Assembly (NCBI RefSeq): GCF_000150275.1
Contig: NW_002060948.1
Location: forward strand, 2,844,180 to 2,908,179
DNA: 64,000 nucleotides
Reading direction: 5' to 3'
Source of the DNA: Trichoplax adhaerens
Lineage: Eukaryota; Placozoa; Uniplacotomia; Trichoplacea; Trichoplacidae
Part shown: positions 49,701 through 62,429 of the stretch, in pieces
Layout: every line of letters starts with the position of its first letter
Position numbering within the stretch: position 1 is the stretch's first letter
The notes under the pieces: generated by a model
The model's input: only the letters and a program-made list of their open reading frames with translations
The model's database searches: none
What the model was told of the DNA's origin: nothing
Made by a program: the position numbers and the translations under genes

Positions 49701-52700
49701 AACAAACTATTGATTATATCTCGTCGAAGAATGAAGCTGTAAGTTGAAATTCAATGGTACTGTACTATCCCACTATGTTCTGTACTGCAGTATCTATTAC
49801 TTGATAGGACAAATTTTACATACTGTTGTCCAGGGTATATTAAAAGTTTCTAAATACCTCATAGGTTTAAGCAATATTAATATTCGGCTGCCATTTTTTT
49901 TAATTTTAATATTAAAGTTAAAATCGCAAGTGGATAATTTTATAATCGATTCGAAGATGCTCCAGGAATATTTTAAGCGTTCTACGGTAATGTAGGATAG
50001 GAGAATTAATTATTGAATTTAAGAATGATTATTACGATATTATATCTCTTACTACCAGTTTATTAGAGTTTCGCTGTTCTAATGAATCTTTTATTCTATA
50101 GGATCAAATTTTAGATGCACAATTCTCAATAGCAACACTTAAACAAGAACAGAGTAAACTAAATGAATTAGAACTATCAGAAGATATAAATTGGATTAAA
50201 GTGAGTTCTTCTACAGCTTTTAATACGATATCTAAATTTTTTCCGTATGCAATCATGAATTTCAGCGTTAACTGCAGTTCCTGTAAATGACTACATTGAT
50301 CATACTCAAGAGTATATTTAATGCAACCTCCATAATATACTTCGAATTAGGAAAGCACAAATAACTTGCTACAGGGACAAATCATTTGGTGCGAGGCTAT
50401 GGAAGTAGCTCTAACTGATGCAGGATTTGATGTCCATAATGGACATAATCCTTGCGAAGCAATTGCTGATCTAAGCAGCAAACTGCAGCAAGAAAGTAAC
50501 CAAAGTAAATTCTTCAGAGATAGGTAAATAACCGCAAATATCTTACTCTGAGGAGATTAAAATGACGAAAATATTCAGTAAAGTGATGTACAATACTGTA
50601 GCCATCTAATTTGTTATTTGAACCCTTGCAAATATTTAGATGCAAAACAGTTCAAGAAGAAAATGAAATAGCTATGCAAAGCGCTATTAACACCACCAAA
50701 CAGCAATGTCAGGAAGAACTGGAAACGTTGGTCGCCAAATTAAAAGAAGATCATAATAAAGAACTATCTGAATTGAAAGAGACATACGTTAAAGAAAGTC
50801 AGGAAAAATTGGAACAGCAATCACGATCTGATTTAGAAAAATATAATCAGTTAAATGTGGTAAGGTTTTATTTTGTTGAATAGGTGTAATATTGATAGGG
50901 TATGTTGCATTACTACATCCTTATGATCTTGGTAGAATCTAAATATCGTACTGTGTATGATGATCTACTCGTATGTCGTATTTTAGGATTATCAAAAGGA
51001 TTTAAATGACATGGAGTTAATAAAAGGACAGCTTGATTTAAAAAGTACTGAGATCAGCCAGTTAAATGACGAAAAGGTATTCTTAAAATATCCAGTTTGG
51101 ATTAAGCACGGTGATATCCGTCTAATTCGTATATTATACAGGATTAGGCAATCGCCAGCTTTGAATGGAATCATTTTGTTATTTATGATTTATTTGAAAT
51201 AATGCTATATCTGATAATCGTAAAGGTAAAATTGGAAGAGCAATTAGTTAGCAATCAAAACGAACATCAAAAAAATTTGGACCATGTTCAACAGGAACTT
51301 AATGAAGCTAAATTGAATTACGAAAACGATATTAGCAAGTATAGGGTGAGTAATTGCATTTGTGTAGTTATGAGGTCTGCGTAATTTTATAGTTTTCATT
51401 TAAAAATTTGTTACATACTTTAAGTAATGACATTCATCATTTTAGGAAGAAACTCGTCAACATGCATTGACTATTGTTGCAATGGAAGATAAGTTGATAA
51501 CGGCAATTAATGAAAATGTCCAGCTCAAGGATCAAATTGTGGAATTAAAACAACAAAGTAAATAACTATAGACTTATCTAATCTGTATAATTATGATTTA
51601 TTATTGTAGTAATGTTTTATTATTAAAAGAAAAATGTAATTAGAAGGTTCCTTCTGATTAACATTAGATACTTTACGGCAAAACTGTATACGTTTGCGAG
51701 TCATCATCAGATGATTTAAGCCTAATATTCGTTTCTTTTTTTATTTCTATATTAGTAATTACTCAGAGAGAAGTACCGGTTATTCCTCGCTCTCCTAGCC
51801 CAACGATACCTCAAATACAGTCGGATATTGATAAATTGGAAGAACTAGTCACTATTTTGAGGTACAGATAGACTAAATAGAATGTCACCTGAGGTATTCG
51901 ATAGGAATCAAATAATAAATGACATCCGATGATTATTTTTAAAGAAATTCGCAAGCTTTAAGTATTTAATTTTGTTGCTTTATATAATCAGACGAGAATT
52001 ATTAGAGGCGAAGAAAGAAATTCAAGTTCGTGATGACATGATATCGACATTAAATAAAGATTTAGCCGGAGCATCTGCTAAATTAACCGATATGACCGGC
52101 GAATTGAATGAGCAACAGAAGCTAGAACTACAACATCATAGGCAACGTCTTACTGAGGTTAATAATGAGTTACAACAACAAAAGGATCAAATACTGAAGG
52201 TAATGACAGCTTGAATAATTAAAAGGATTTCCGGATTGCAATTGCAAACACTGTATATCTAGAAATATTGGGTGGTAGCATTTTGATATTAGAATTGCTA
52301 AATTTAATTCTAAGCCTTAAAAATGTACTTTTCTTGATGTCAACGATACAAAGATGTCGGAATTAGTTGACCGGCAGCAAAAGGAAATGGAAAAGGACAA
52401 GGCTGATTTAAAGCGTTGCTATAAGGTTATTAATCAACTCAAGAATCGTACTAGTAGCATCAAAGAGGAAACAATAGCGAATAATGACCAACATTCATCA
52501 GAAAAGGAGCACTTAGAGAAGCAGCTTCAAGAGTATATGAAGAAGGCGAGGACTAACTTGATTAGTAGTGTTTTACTTAATATCTTAGTTTTGCATCATT
52601 ACCATTAATTATCGTCGATAAGTTCATTCTGCCTTATCTAAACTTTATTTATTATGCTGGAAAATATTGTCAGCTATCAGATTCTGATGAATTTGTTAAA

Positions 52701-55333
52701 CTTGGAATGAAATGTCAAGAAGAAGGCCACAAGGATGTCATTGCTAAGCAGACAGAATCGCTAAGTTATATGCGACAAAAATTAAATTTGGTAGAGGAGG
52801 ATTTGCCTTATCGTAAGTTTTAATGTCATTTTGTTACTACTTAACAATATTTGAAATCTTCGATCCGATATTTTGCTATAGTAAGTGAAACACGGAGTTA
52901 AAATTATTTCAGTAGATAGTTTTACTGATTGAATTTTGCTCTAAATATTCGTATTTCTAATAATTGCCAAGTCTTGGACGTAGTATTTGATTTTTATAGC
53001 CTAATTTTATTACCCTATATTGTGGTTTCATATCATTCATCATTTCTTGATACATCTTATTTTTACTACTGAGTAGTAAGTATCGTCTTAATAGCACTAA
53101 TTTTATCTTCGTTCTTATTCAAGGGTCAGATAGGGAAGAAGCAATGTTTCAATTATCACAAATGAAGAAAGAACTTAGTAATATTAAGGCATTCCAAAAA
53201 TCAACATCGACGATGAATAAGTTAGTTTCAAAAGCAAATGCATCAGGAACTGATAAAGGCAAGAAGAAGCAGAATAATTCCAACATGCGTGGTCGAGGCG
53301 GTTCTAATAAAGGAGATCCGTTGGCAGCCAGTACTATAGAGTCGTTGGAATTAAGCGAGAAATCGGTTAGTTTACTATCGACTCAATATTATAAGAAAGT
53401 TATTTTTTATTAACAAAATGCAACTTTTAAATAACTGTAAGAAATTATTGAATAGCCTTCGCGAAAACTTATTAAAACTAATGCCCATTTTGAGAATTTT
53501 ATACACTAATGATTCACGTTTAACGTTTTAATTTTATAGTACTTCTCACTATTGAGGGCAATACAAATGGTCTTGCGAGTAAATGATGTTCCAGGCACAG
53601 CTTCTTTTACTTCTGTAACACTGGATGAAAAGTCACAGTTATTGAATGAGCGCCATGAGGTAAAATATAAAATTTAATTAAACTTTAGATAAATTCACAT
53701 AATTGGCATCTGTACATTAGCTTTTTGTTCCAGCTTATGAATTAGTATCAAAGTCTACAATATGTAGTATAGCATCTGTAATTCGTAGATGATTTTAAAA
53801 TAAATCACGGAATTCCTGTTTGAAATATGGCAAGATGACAATGATCCTGTTATACTTTATAGGCTGCAGAAATGCTATCGAGTCAAATTCGTGTTTTACA
53901 AAAGAAGATAGAAAATAAAGACAAATTACTGGCAGGTTATGAAGACGACTTACAAAAATTACGGTACGTTTAAATTATTAGGTAATCACTAAATTTCTTA
54001 GTTTTCATATTGATTAATATAACTTTGTTATTTTAATTGTTTAGAAACTATGAAGAGACTAATGAAAGAAGAACAGCGGATATAAAACTATTAGAGGTAA
54101 TTTCAGTTTCATTTATTAGCCATCCGGTGATAATCTTAGTTATTTCCATTACTTGTAGAACATTAGGATACAATGAGATACTATCATTTATTTTAAATTA
54201 GTTTTTCTTTAACATGGCTAAATTTNNNNNNNNNNNNNNNNNNNNNNNNNNNNNNNNNNNNNNNNNNNNNNNNNNTGATTAGATTTTTACATTGATATTA
54301 TATATTTATTTAAATAGTGTTCTAATAAGACTATACCGTTCGTTTTAATTGTGTCGGAACTGCTTGCAATGTCGTACTTAAAATCAATGCAAATACCAAC
54401 GTGATTGACTAATTGTAACTGCTTTATATGTATATTATGTGATAATGCCGATTTTAGTAGTGTATAGAATGATTATAAAAATAAACACTATATACTACAT
54501 CTCCTTTTTTATGTTAGATTGTATAGATAGAATTTGAAGATTAAATGATGTAATGTAGCTATTATTTATACTTTAATGTTACAGGCATTTTATTCGGAAC
54601 GTAAAGTAGCAGATTATGCTAAACCTAAACAGCCTAAGATTCCAGATGAAATAACGGATTTTAAAGTTAGAATTAATGCTTAGCAAGAATAGTAGCTAGA
54701 ACTCTAATATAAAGCGTGATCTAAACTACAGTTAGTGCTGCCTCTAATAAATTATAAACTAAATCACATTTTCAACTTCCTTTGAATAGGCAAAAACAAA
54801 AAAAAAGGTTAAGGATCGGAAATTAAAGAGAAAAGACTACGAAATTACAACACTAAAAAAGGTAATTAGTGCTACCAATTATAGTAATATAACGTCCAAA
54901 TTATTTTATGTAATTATTGGATCTTTATAAAAAATTCTATACTAGAATTAAAGTTCTTGTAATATACATTTGTGCTTAGGAACTCAAGGATGCAGATAAG
55001 CGTTTAAATGAAACGGCAGCTAAATTACTAGTGATGGAACGAGAGGTATATATGTAGAATAATGTTGAAAGTGATCGTTTTATACTCACAGGCCATAATA
55101 AATCATTGCTTAAAACTATTAGCGTCGTAGATCTGAGAGTGTAAAGACAACTGATAGTTTACAACTAATACTATTTTACGATAGCGGTTGAATTAAAAAT
55201 TATTGATACCCAAAATATGGTACTGAGGATTTACTGTACTGATTGTTGGCTTACTTTAAATTTTCTTTAGGATAAATTTACTCAAAATTCCATAAATGCT
55301 AATTCGGAACAGAGTGAACACTCTGATTATTAA
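46707..55333 (+). CDS. FHAD1: FHA domain coiled-coil protein (FHAD1-like)
   Basis: N-terminal phosphothreonine-binding FHA domain followed by long coiled coil. Exons: 46707-46799, 47206-47427, 47615-47779, 47923-48309, 48425-48703, 48845-48922, 49076-49180, 49365-49460, 49565-49738, 49918-49986, 50102-50200, 50375-50523, 50640-50859, 50987-51076, 51226-51345, 51446-51557, 51756-51861, 51992-52199, 52354 to about 52569, 52674-52812, 53124-53365, 53540-53659, 53863-53963, 54045-54096, 54585-54665, 54808-54861, 54980-55045, 55271-55333. Every junction but one (52569/52674, phase ambiguous) keeps frame, giving about 1300 residues, near the vertebrate length. The FHA signature is TIGRDNCDLLLQ, then ERRHAII and NGTYVND (residues 1-105); the MKGYLKSSDG start matches FHAD1. 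The remainder is Glu/Lys/Gln heptad-like sequence with a Ser/Pro/Arg linker (exons 3-4) and a basic patch in the 53124 exon. The assembly gap at 54226-54275 lies between exons and may hide another. Confidence 0.92.
54226..54275. other. Assembly gap of 50 N
   Basis: Fifty N bases within the 54097-54584 intron of FHAD1. A round 50 suggests a placeholder and not a measured length. An exon could be missing, although the flanking exons join in frame (phase 0). Confidence 0.99.
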
Positions 55334-56665
55334 TGTAGCGCAAGCATCGTATATGTACCGTGCGCTTGATGTTTAAAATCTTTGACTCAAAAGAATACTG
55401 GATTGATCCTTAATATCTTGTATGTAGTTCTACTTAATTATCCTATTATGACACAATTTTGCTCATTTTAATAGTAAATTCAAATCTATTGTATATAGAA
55501 TGCGATTTTTGAGAAATTGCTGACAAGCAAGGTTATCAATTCACTTGTATAGCTTGATATGACCTGTCTAATTTACTATAAATTCGGACATTATATTAGC
55601 ACTTTATAATGTCATCCATAAATTTTTATTATTCGCAGTTGTCTCTATTCTGGCACAATTTGTTTTAAATCTATGCGTAAAAGAATCAATTAACTGTACT
55701 AGATTACTATGTTTCACTTAATTACATGTTATTTTATATAATTAGTAATATAAAGAATTTTTATTCCATTGTAAAATTACAATTGACATGAGTTACAAAT
55801 GCAAATCAATACATTAAACAGAACTACAAGGTTAACATTATATAGTGTACAATATAGTATATTGGTTAGGTGTAATGGTATAGCTAATGTTTAAGTTTAT
55901 TCTAGTACATAATGAACAACAATTTTAATTTTTGGTTTATGACTACGTAATCTAGAAATAAAATGAATGGAACAAACAAGCAATGTACACTAAACAAAAC
56001 TACAAGCTTAACACTATTAGATGTGTAATAGTTAGGTGTAATGGCATGGCTGATATTGAAGTCTATGCTAGTACATAACAAGCACCACAGCGCCAGTTTC
56101 GCTTTTTGGCTAACAACATCTTAATCTAGCAAAAAAATCCGAATACATTTCAATTAACTATTAATTAATAACATAATCATTGCAGTTTGTGTTCAACAGT
56201 TAATACGTGCTTAATTGATGATTACAGTATAAGATAAAGTACATTTAAATATACGATCTATGATTGATCAAGATCTTACTTGTATTTTTAATTCTGAAGT
56301 ACAAGAGGTAGGTGTCTATCTTAATAGTGTAGCAGTCGTTAAGCAATAGAAAAATATCAAACCACATCTGATATTTACGGTGTTGCATTGTATATTACCT
56401 TGTTCAAGATTTATACACTACGATGGGTATAATTAGTCAATAGACAATTTATGGAAGAGTCAATTTGTCTCCTTTGATAATAACGCATATATTAGAATAA
56501 GTATTACTGTAGATATTACAGTATGAATTATTTCATTGGACGCAAAAAGCAATTACTCAGCAGATCCAGATATAAAATAGACTATAGAATGGCCATACAT
56601 TTATGATTTAACGTGCAAATACAGCAAAATTTGTATCAATGTTAAGTATAAATATGTAGAATGTT
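55334..56665. other. Convergent 3' intergenic region, FHAD1 / FBXO31
   Basis: About 1.3 kb of very AT-rich sequence between two convergent stops. A diverged duplication of about 120 bases is visible: ACATTAAACAGAACTACAAGGTTAACATTATATA... at 55811 onward resembles 55986 onward, both continuing into TTAGGTGTAATGG-ATGGCT and TAGTACATAA. Nothing coding is seen. Confidence 0.55.
55805..56100. repeat. Diverged tandem duplication, unit about 175 bases
   Basis: Blocks CTAAACAAAACTACAAGCTT, AACACTATTA, GTTAGGTGTAATGGCATGGC, CTAGTACATAA and TTTTGGTTTATGACTA-like or TTTTGGCTAACAACA-like occur twice in the same order (about 55811-55945 and 55986-56115). Confidence 0.65.
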
Positions 56666-57913
56666 TTAATTCTTCCATGAGATTCCAGCTTGGCCTAAAA
56701 ATAAATCTTGATCACTCAAAGCTCTAAATAGAATAAATGACTTTAATCTTTCCATCCATAAGAAACCAAAGGTATCTTTATCGAAAACTACTAAGCGACC
56801 TGGTATAAATTTGGCATCTTTATAGCCATGATAAGCTATCTGGCCTTCCCCTTCAAATTCACCATAATAATGAGAGGGTATACCATGTGAACGATGAGTA
56901 TAATCTTCAGGTAGTGAGAAAGGGAAAATTTTTCCACCGTCTTTTAACACATAAGGTCGGTCCATTGATTCGCTCGTGACGGGCTTATCAAGAAATGCCT
57001 TAATACTAACTTTTCCAGCAGGTACATTAGGATCACCAGATAGTTTCTGACCAATTAATTCATTCTTGTCGATATAGACATGCAATGTCTCAACACCGTG
57101 TGCTCCGTAAGAGCCAGAATAGATGCCGCAACGCAATGGAAAATTTTCACTAATAGATCGCTGTGATAGGCTGACGAGGCGTTTATAAGAGGTTAATTGC
57201 CAAGTAAATAAGTTAGCATATAATTTTTTTTCTAATAAAGTACGCGTTACAATGTCTTCGTCATCATAATAAGGATTCTCTTCTAAAAACCACTGCTTAT
57301 ATGTATCACTATTTGAGAATGAATTGATAGCAATTATAGATAATGCTACATCATCCCTATCTAAACACTTCAATTGAAATTCCAAGACAAGTTGTTCTTC
57401 ATCTCTTTTAGAGATGATAATGTTACCCATACATTCATGGCCCAAAAATGAAAATGATAAAATTTTAGTAGATATCCTATTATCATCATAGCAAGGGATA
57501 ATTTTAAATAGACAACGATGTAGAATATTAAATTCACCCGAATTTTCTAACAAACGTTCATTTCGTCGTAGTACATATTCATTACAAATAATAGCACCAT
57601 TATCAATTTTAATACAGACCAAACCACCATAAGGATCAACAACACGATACCATAAGCCTAATAAGGGGCCATAACGATATAATATTTTTTGATAAAATTC
57701 TTTAAAAGTGTGGATATCTTGCCATGACTCAATCTCACGGATGTTGTATTGATTTTTACAATGTTGTTGCCAAATCCAATCACTTTGAGTAGCATGATAA
57801 AAATTTCTACAAACTAAAGATACGGCAAGATAATCTTTTATAGGTATAAACTGAAAAATATGAAGAATTAGTTCTGTAGGGAGATGTTCAATGGATGTGG
57901 ATGCAGTCGCCAT
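56666..57913 (-). CDS. FBXO31: F-box protein FBXO31, intronless
   Basis: Substrate adaptor of an SCF (SKP1-CUL1) ubiquitin ligase. Single uninterrupted frame of 415 residues. The F-box is at residues 9-48 (HLPTELILHIFQFIPIKDYL, then SLVCRNF and DWIW). The FBXO31-specific region follows: LLGLWYRVVDPYGGLVCIKI at about 85-105, then GIYSGSYGAHGVETLHVYID and SGDPNVPAGKVSIKAFL, and near the C-terminus KFIPGRLVVFDKDTFGFLWM with SFILFRAL. These blocks have the order and spacing of vertebrate FBXO31, but the central low-complexity insert is missing, so the protein is shorter. The absence of introns is unusual beside intron-rich neighbours. It is transcribed towards FHAD1. Confidence 0.93.
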   Translation of the reverse strand: MATASTSIEHLPTELILHIFQFIPIKDYLAVSLVCRNFYHATQSDWIWQQHCKNQYNIREIESWQDIHTFKEFYQKILYRYGPLLGLWYRVVDPYGGLVCIKIDNGAIICNEYVLRRNERLLENSGEFNILHRCLFKIIPCYDDNRISTKILSFSFLGHECMGNIIISKRDEEQLVLEFQLKCLDRDDVALSIIAINSFSNSDTYKQWFLEENPYYDDEDIVTRTLLEKKLYANLFTWQLTSYKRLVSLSQRSISENFPLRCGIYSGSYGAHGVETLHVYIDKNELIGQKLSGDPNVPAGKVSIKAFLDKPVTSESMDRPYVLKDGGKIFPFSLPEDYTHRSHGIPSHYYGEFEGEGQIAYHGYKDAKFIPGRLVVFDKDTFGFLWMERLKSFILFRALSDQDLFLGQAGISWKN

Positions 57914-59944
57914 GACACCTAATAGAGTACAAAGTAGGGCAATACTAGTGGAGGAATACTTTTACTACGAGTAGTCAAGGCGTAGAATCAATTTGTATTT
58001 GTAAACTAGTAACATCAACCAGGCTTGTTATCTAATTGAACTCTTTCTTCTGTCCATCAGTATTACAACTGTAAATTCAGTTGGATTAAAGTACAATTTG
58101 ATTTGTCGCTGGAACTGATTTTCAATTTCTATTTTCTCAATGTTTTAAGGATTTGAGCCGACTTACTTTAGCCTATAAACGAATAGAAATCAAGTTAAGC
58201 TATGAAAGGGAAGACTGCAATCCAAGTCGATGATAACGTTGCGATAGCAATCAACCGACTACAAATGCACGCAGTGATGAGTACACGCATACTCTTGCTA
58301 ATAAATTGCATCGACAATCATATACCTTGAATTTCTTGTGTATGCTACTTCTAAATGGCTGTCCAATATGCAATCAAGAAGCAAAAGATGGCCTTGCAAT
58401 AGAGCGAAGAAGAATTCATATGTCGTTGCAAGCCAAGTTCACCATACTGTACATGGCAATCATATCTCAATTTACTATGATCGATTTCTACGGTCTCAGA
58501 TCTCTGCTTTGCTTGTACAGTACAGTACTGTACTGTACTGTACATACAGTGCTGTACAAAGTGTCTCAGATGTCTTTCCTAGTACGTACTGTACAGTACA
58601 GTATTGTACTTCGAACTACAGTACTACAGTACTGTAAAGTCAATACCGTTGCTGTTACCGTTACAGTGCAGTATTACTGTACTGTACACTGTAGCCTTCA
58701 ATGTGATACAGTATATGTACAGTATATCCTGTGCGGTTATAAACTGTTATATCGCTCTTCTTGGCCACTTATAATAACACTACAGTAATATTTACAGTAT
58801 AATAAAGTTCACTTCAGCACTCAAGCTCTAGTTAACTCTTTTAATTACATTACAAATTTTACTGAAAGAATTTGTAATAAGAACCAAAATATTTTTTAAA
58901 TTTTGAACAGTCCAGATGATACTAACTTAATGCTCTGGCCAACTAGTGCATCCGTTAAGCAACAAATGCTGGTATGACGTATTCGTGTCAATCATTGTAC
59001 GCGTACTTGTGTATGATGGTAGGGTAGCACTAGTACCATTTGCAGCCAGGTTTACGAGGGACACTTGTATGTAGTCCTACTATCGTCTGTCACATTTGTC
59101 CGCTTCGTTACAGATTGTTTAGAATTAATTAATTTCCATGCCTTTTATTACACAAGATAACGCCATAGTTCAATGTATCTAGAGAATTAAATTCACGGCT
59201 TTACATTATTTACTAGTCGAGATCAAAGATAATAATAATACTATTTCTGAATAAGATATATAATGCATCAATCCTGTTTATAAAAATTAATTTAAGTTCT
59301 ATTTATACTGTATATGTAACCATTCTTATTACAGCTTGTGAGAGAAATTCTTTACTTAGTCAATATTAAAATATTTATATAGCAGTACAGTATTGTAGCA
59401 CGTAAACCGTGACTGCAGCACTTTCAAAATTTTTTGTTGCATTCAATGCAGTAATTAATAATAATTGCTAGAGGGAAGTACAGATACGAATAGTCAAAGC
59501 GGTATCAAAATTTGATATTTTCAGCATGACAACGTTTCAAGATGCTAGTAACCATGGCGAATGAACATTCTAATTCTGACAAGGTAACATGTTCGTTATA
59601 TCAGAGACTACTCCAAAAAGAATTTTCTCTTTCGACAATTCTATGGTTATATTTTGTAATACAATAACAGTTCAATTAGCTTTATCAAATGATCATGTCC
59701 AGATAGCACCTATTTCAAAATATATTATGGCAACAATTATAGGCACATGTACAGTATATATAAAATAGCTTCAACCAATAATGCACAATGCAGGTCCAGT
59801 CTATACCAAAGGCAATAATATTTGTATAGTACTGTTTACGTTATCTTAGGAAAAATAGTTCAGCGAGCAAGATAATCCATTACAATTGATTTCTATCCTT
59901 TTAAAACAACCTCTGCTAATGAGAGTCTTTTCATTTCCAACTAA
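57914..59944. other. Intergenic region FBXO31 / alpha-arrestin with palindromic microsatellite
   Basis: About 2 kb. It should include the FBXO31 promoter next to 57914 and the arrestin 3' region next to 59944. The middle holds the TACTGTAC-rich block at 58514-58740. A 160-codon frame at 58306-58788 runs through this low-complexity DNA and is judged spurious. Confidence 0.55.
58514..58740. repeat. Palindromic GTAC / TACTGTA microsatellite
   Basis: Dense alternation of TACAGTAC, TACTGTAC and variants. For example GTACAGTACAGTACTGTACT begins near 58515, with further clusters at 58587-58640 and 58660-58690. The block is largely self-complementary and could fold into cruciform structures. Smaller clusters of the same motif are at 41507-41530, 42420-42440, 62735-62825 and 63078-63105. 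Confidence 0.85.
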
Positions 59945-62429
59945 CTAGGCCTCAGGTGCTATATTGGAATCTTGGATAAGCTGTTCAGATTCTATAATAC
60001 TTGAGTAAGGTGGGGGAGAGCTAAAAGAGCCACTACAATTTCTACCTTCATTAACATTATCCGTAGGATGCAAGCTGATATCGGCGGTTGTAGTACCATT
60101 GGGTTCTTCCTCCATTGTTCCAATAACCACTTGAAACGAAGCTGTCAAATTTTCACCTCGGGGTACAATTACAAGGAACTAATGTACAAAGCAGATCGAA
60201 ATTATAACAAGTGATAATATTGTAAGCACAATTCCACTATTACCCAATGATCAATATTTAATAATAGGTTACAAAGAAACTAGCAAAAATTACGTAGACC
60301 AAGCCAGTAAATTGAAACTTACATTCAGAGCGAATGTAATTTCCATTAGATTGCAATTAAGGATAGTTGATGCAATATTCGCAGGCACTATAAAGGGCTT
60401 GTTCTCCAAATTTATGGTGTCCCCTGGTTTCACCTCTCCGTAAGACATCCTGGCAATTTCTGTCGATTTCAGGGCTGATCTGTCTACGTGAACGTAAAAA
60501 CTCTGATTACTAATTTCGGCATGCAAAGATACGGATTAACCTGCTATCTTGACGATAGCGAATAGTTATAATCATGAAGAAATATCAATCCCCGGGAGGT
60601 GTTCAAAGTGGTGCCAAAAATATTCAAGATTTAATTTATACTGTCTGTACAATGTTCAAAACAGGTATACCTTGAGCTTTATAGTTCTCAATGCGCATTA
60701 GATGAACAGTTACATCTGGAACTTTTCGCTTGGAATAGTTTTGAACTTCACCAAGAATGAGGCATGGCTGCAACGGCAGATATGCTACTTTTTCAATAAC
60801 TGCTAATAACTTGATAGATCCTGATCCACAGCAACAGCGCCGTACTCGGGTTTCTTGTTCTACAGGATTAGGTAAATGCTAAATATAGAAATATTGAAGG
60901 TTATTTGTTTGCTTTCTTCATTTTACCTTATCGTTTGATTATATCTAATACTTTCCTACTACATATTCGGAAATAACTGCATAATGATAAATTATAACTA
61001 TTCTAATCATTCTTTTACATAAACTAAAATCGATATTTCAGTTTCCATAACCATAAGCGAGAGTATAACTTAGCAGTAGCGGTATCGTATCAGTTTGTGG
61101 TCAACTCGCTGAATGAAGAATAACTATATACATACGCGCACTACGAATAATAACTAATGCTACTCTATAACTTGGTTATAGGCCTGAATTTTTTTAAAAA
61201 TCATCATTTTGTCGCACTTTGAAACAACGGCTACACGATGCCTTACCGAGTAACATGGATCGTTGATATTGATAACATTTCTAATGGTGAACGGTTTCAG
61301 TTTTTTATCAGAATTTCCTTTCGGATAATTAAAGATAGTTTCAATGCCATAAGCAACGTGGATATGCTTCGGTTGCTCTGCATCCTGATAAGTCGATGGT
61401 AAATTTCTTGGTAGGACGAAAGAGAAAGGAAATCTATGCTCCCCTTGAGGTATACCCGAGGTACCTCCTTGTTCTACATGTAAAATATGGCATTAGTTTT
61501 CAAGTGTTTTCCTTCTTACCATTAATTATTAGTGGCGAAGTGACGTACTTCAATAACACTTACTATATTGCTGTACTAACAGTTAAATTAATCAAATTTA
61601 GAAGTATATTTTCGCAGCAGTCTATAATCATGGAAATAATTCACATCAGGTGTACACTGCACTGTAGTATTACGATTTATCTTGTGACTGATCGAAATTG
61701 TTCCTTATCCACTACTGTAACTGTATTACCACGAAATTTTTAACTTCTTTCCTAAGTCAGGTCGCCAATTATAGCGAACATAATGATAATCATCTCCACT
61801 ACAGTATATGTAGATGTGATTCTAGGGTTTAATTTCATTTTCGGTAATACGTCGATGCCCAATAATATTGTATACTAAGCAGTGTATAGGGTAGAAGATG
61901 ATTACCAACGTGATATATTCTAACGTTACTGTACAATAGCATAATAGAATGACGACATAACTTACTGTATTTGTGAATCTACAATACAGTAATGTACATT
62001 CATTCGATAAGAACGAACATACAAGTATATACTGTCAACAATTTTTAGATTGTTCGGGTATGACTGCCGCCTGAGCTTATAGCGCACTAACATCTTCGAT
62101 CAAAATGGTTAAAAATTATAATTACAGAGGAAGCGTACATCAATGAATTCGATCGATATCATGGCGAAGCACACGTATTTACCTACGCCAACAAGTACTA
62201 TCTTCTGTTCAAAGATAACATAACAGTCGCGAAATGTCGACTGACGGCCAGATACATCTTTGGCTTTTATTTTAGTAGCTGCAATGCCAGATACTTTTAA
62301 GGTAATATTTTGGACTAATACGTTGCTTGTTGCTCGAAATGATACGTTTCCCGAAATTTGATCATTAGGATAGTAGTATTCCTTTTCATCGGTGACCAGA
62401 ACCTCTAGATTTTTAATCTTTTTAGGCAT
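59945..62429 (-). CDS. Alpha-arrestin (ARRDC family) with PPPY motif
   Basis: Arrestin-domain adaptor that links membrane cargo to NEDD4-type ubiquitin ligases. Exons (minus): 62429-62183, 61473-61247, 60878-60671, about 60510-60323, 60178-59945, giving about 365 residues. The arrestin N-domain starts KIKNLEVLVTDEKEYYYPND and GNVSFRATS and continues through GEHRFPFSFVLPRNLPSTYQ and HIHVAYGIETIF. The C-domain shows RRCCCGSGSIKLLAVIEKVA with YLPLQPCLILGEVQNYS, ARMSYGEVKPGDTINLENKP and FLVIVPRGENLTASFQVVIG. The C-terminal tail contains SSPPPYSS, a PPxY motif for WW domains. The acceptor of exon 4 is unclear: the frame opens near 60526, but no AG matches the phase left by exon 3 exactly. Family membership is firm; assignment to a particular ARRDC number is not possible by eye. 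Confidence 0.9.

Noticed and set aside
58306-58788. 160-codon plus-strand ORF
   Set aside because: Its second half translates the TACTGTAC microsatellite into Tyr/Cys/Thr/Val repeats, frames in other registers are also open, and no domain is visible.
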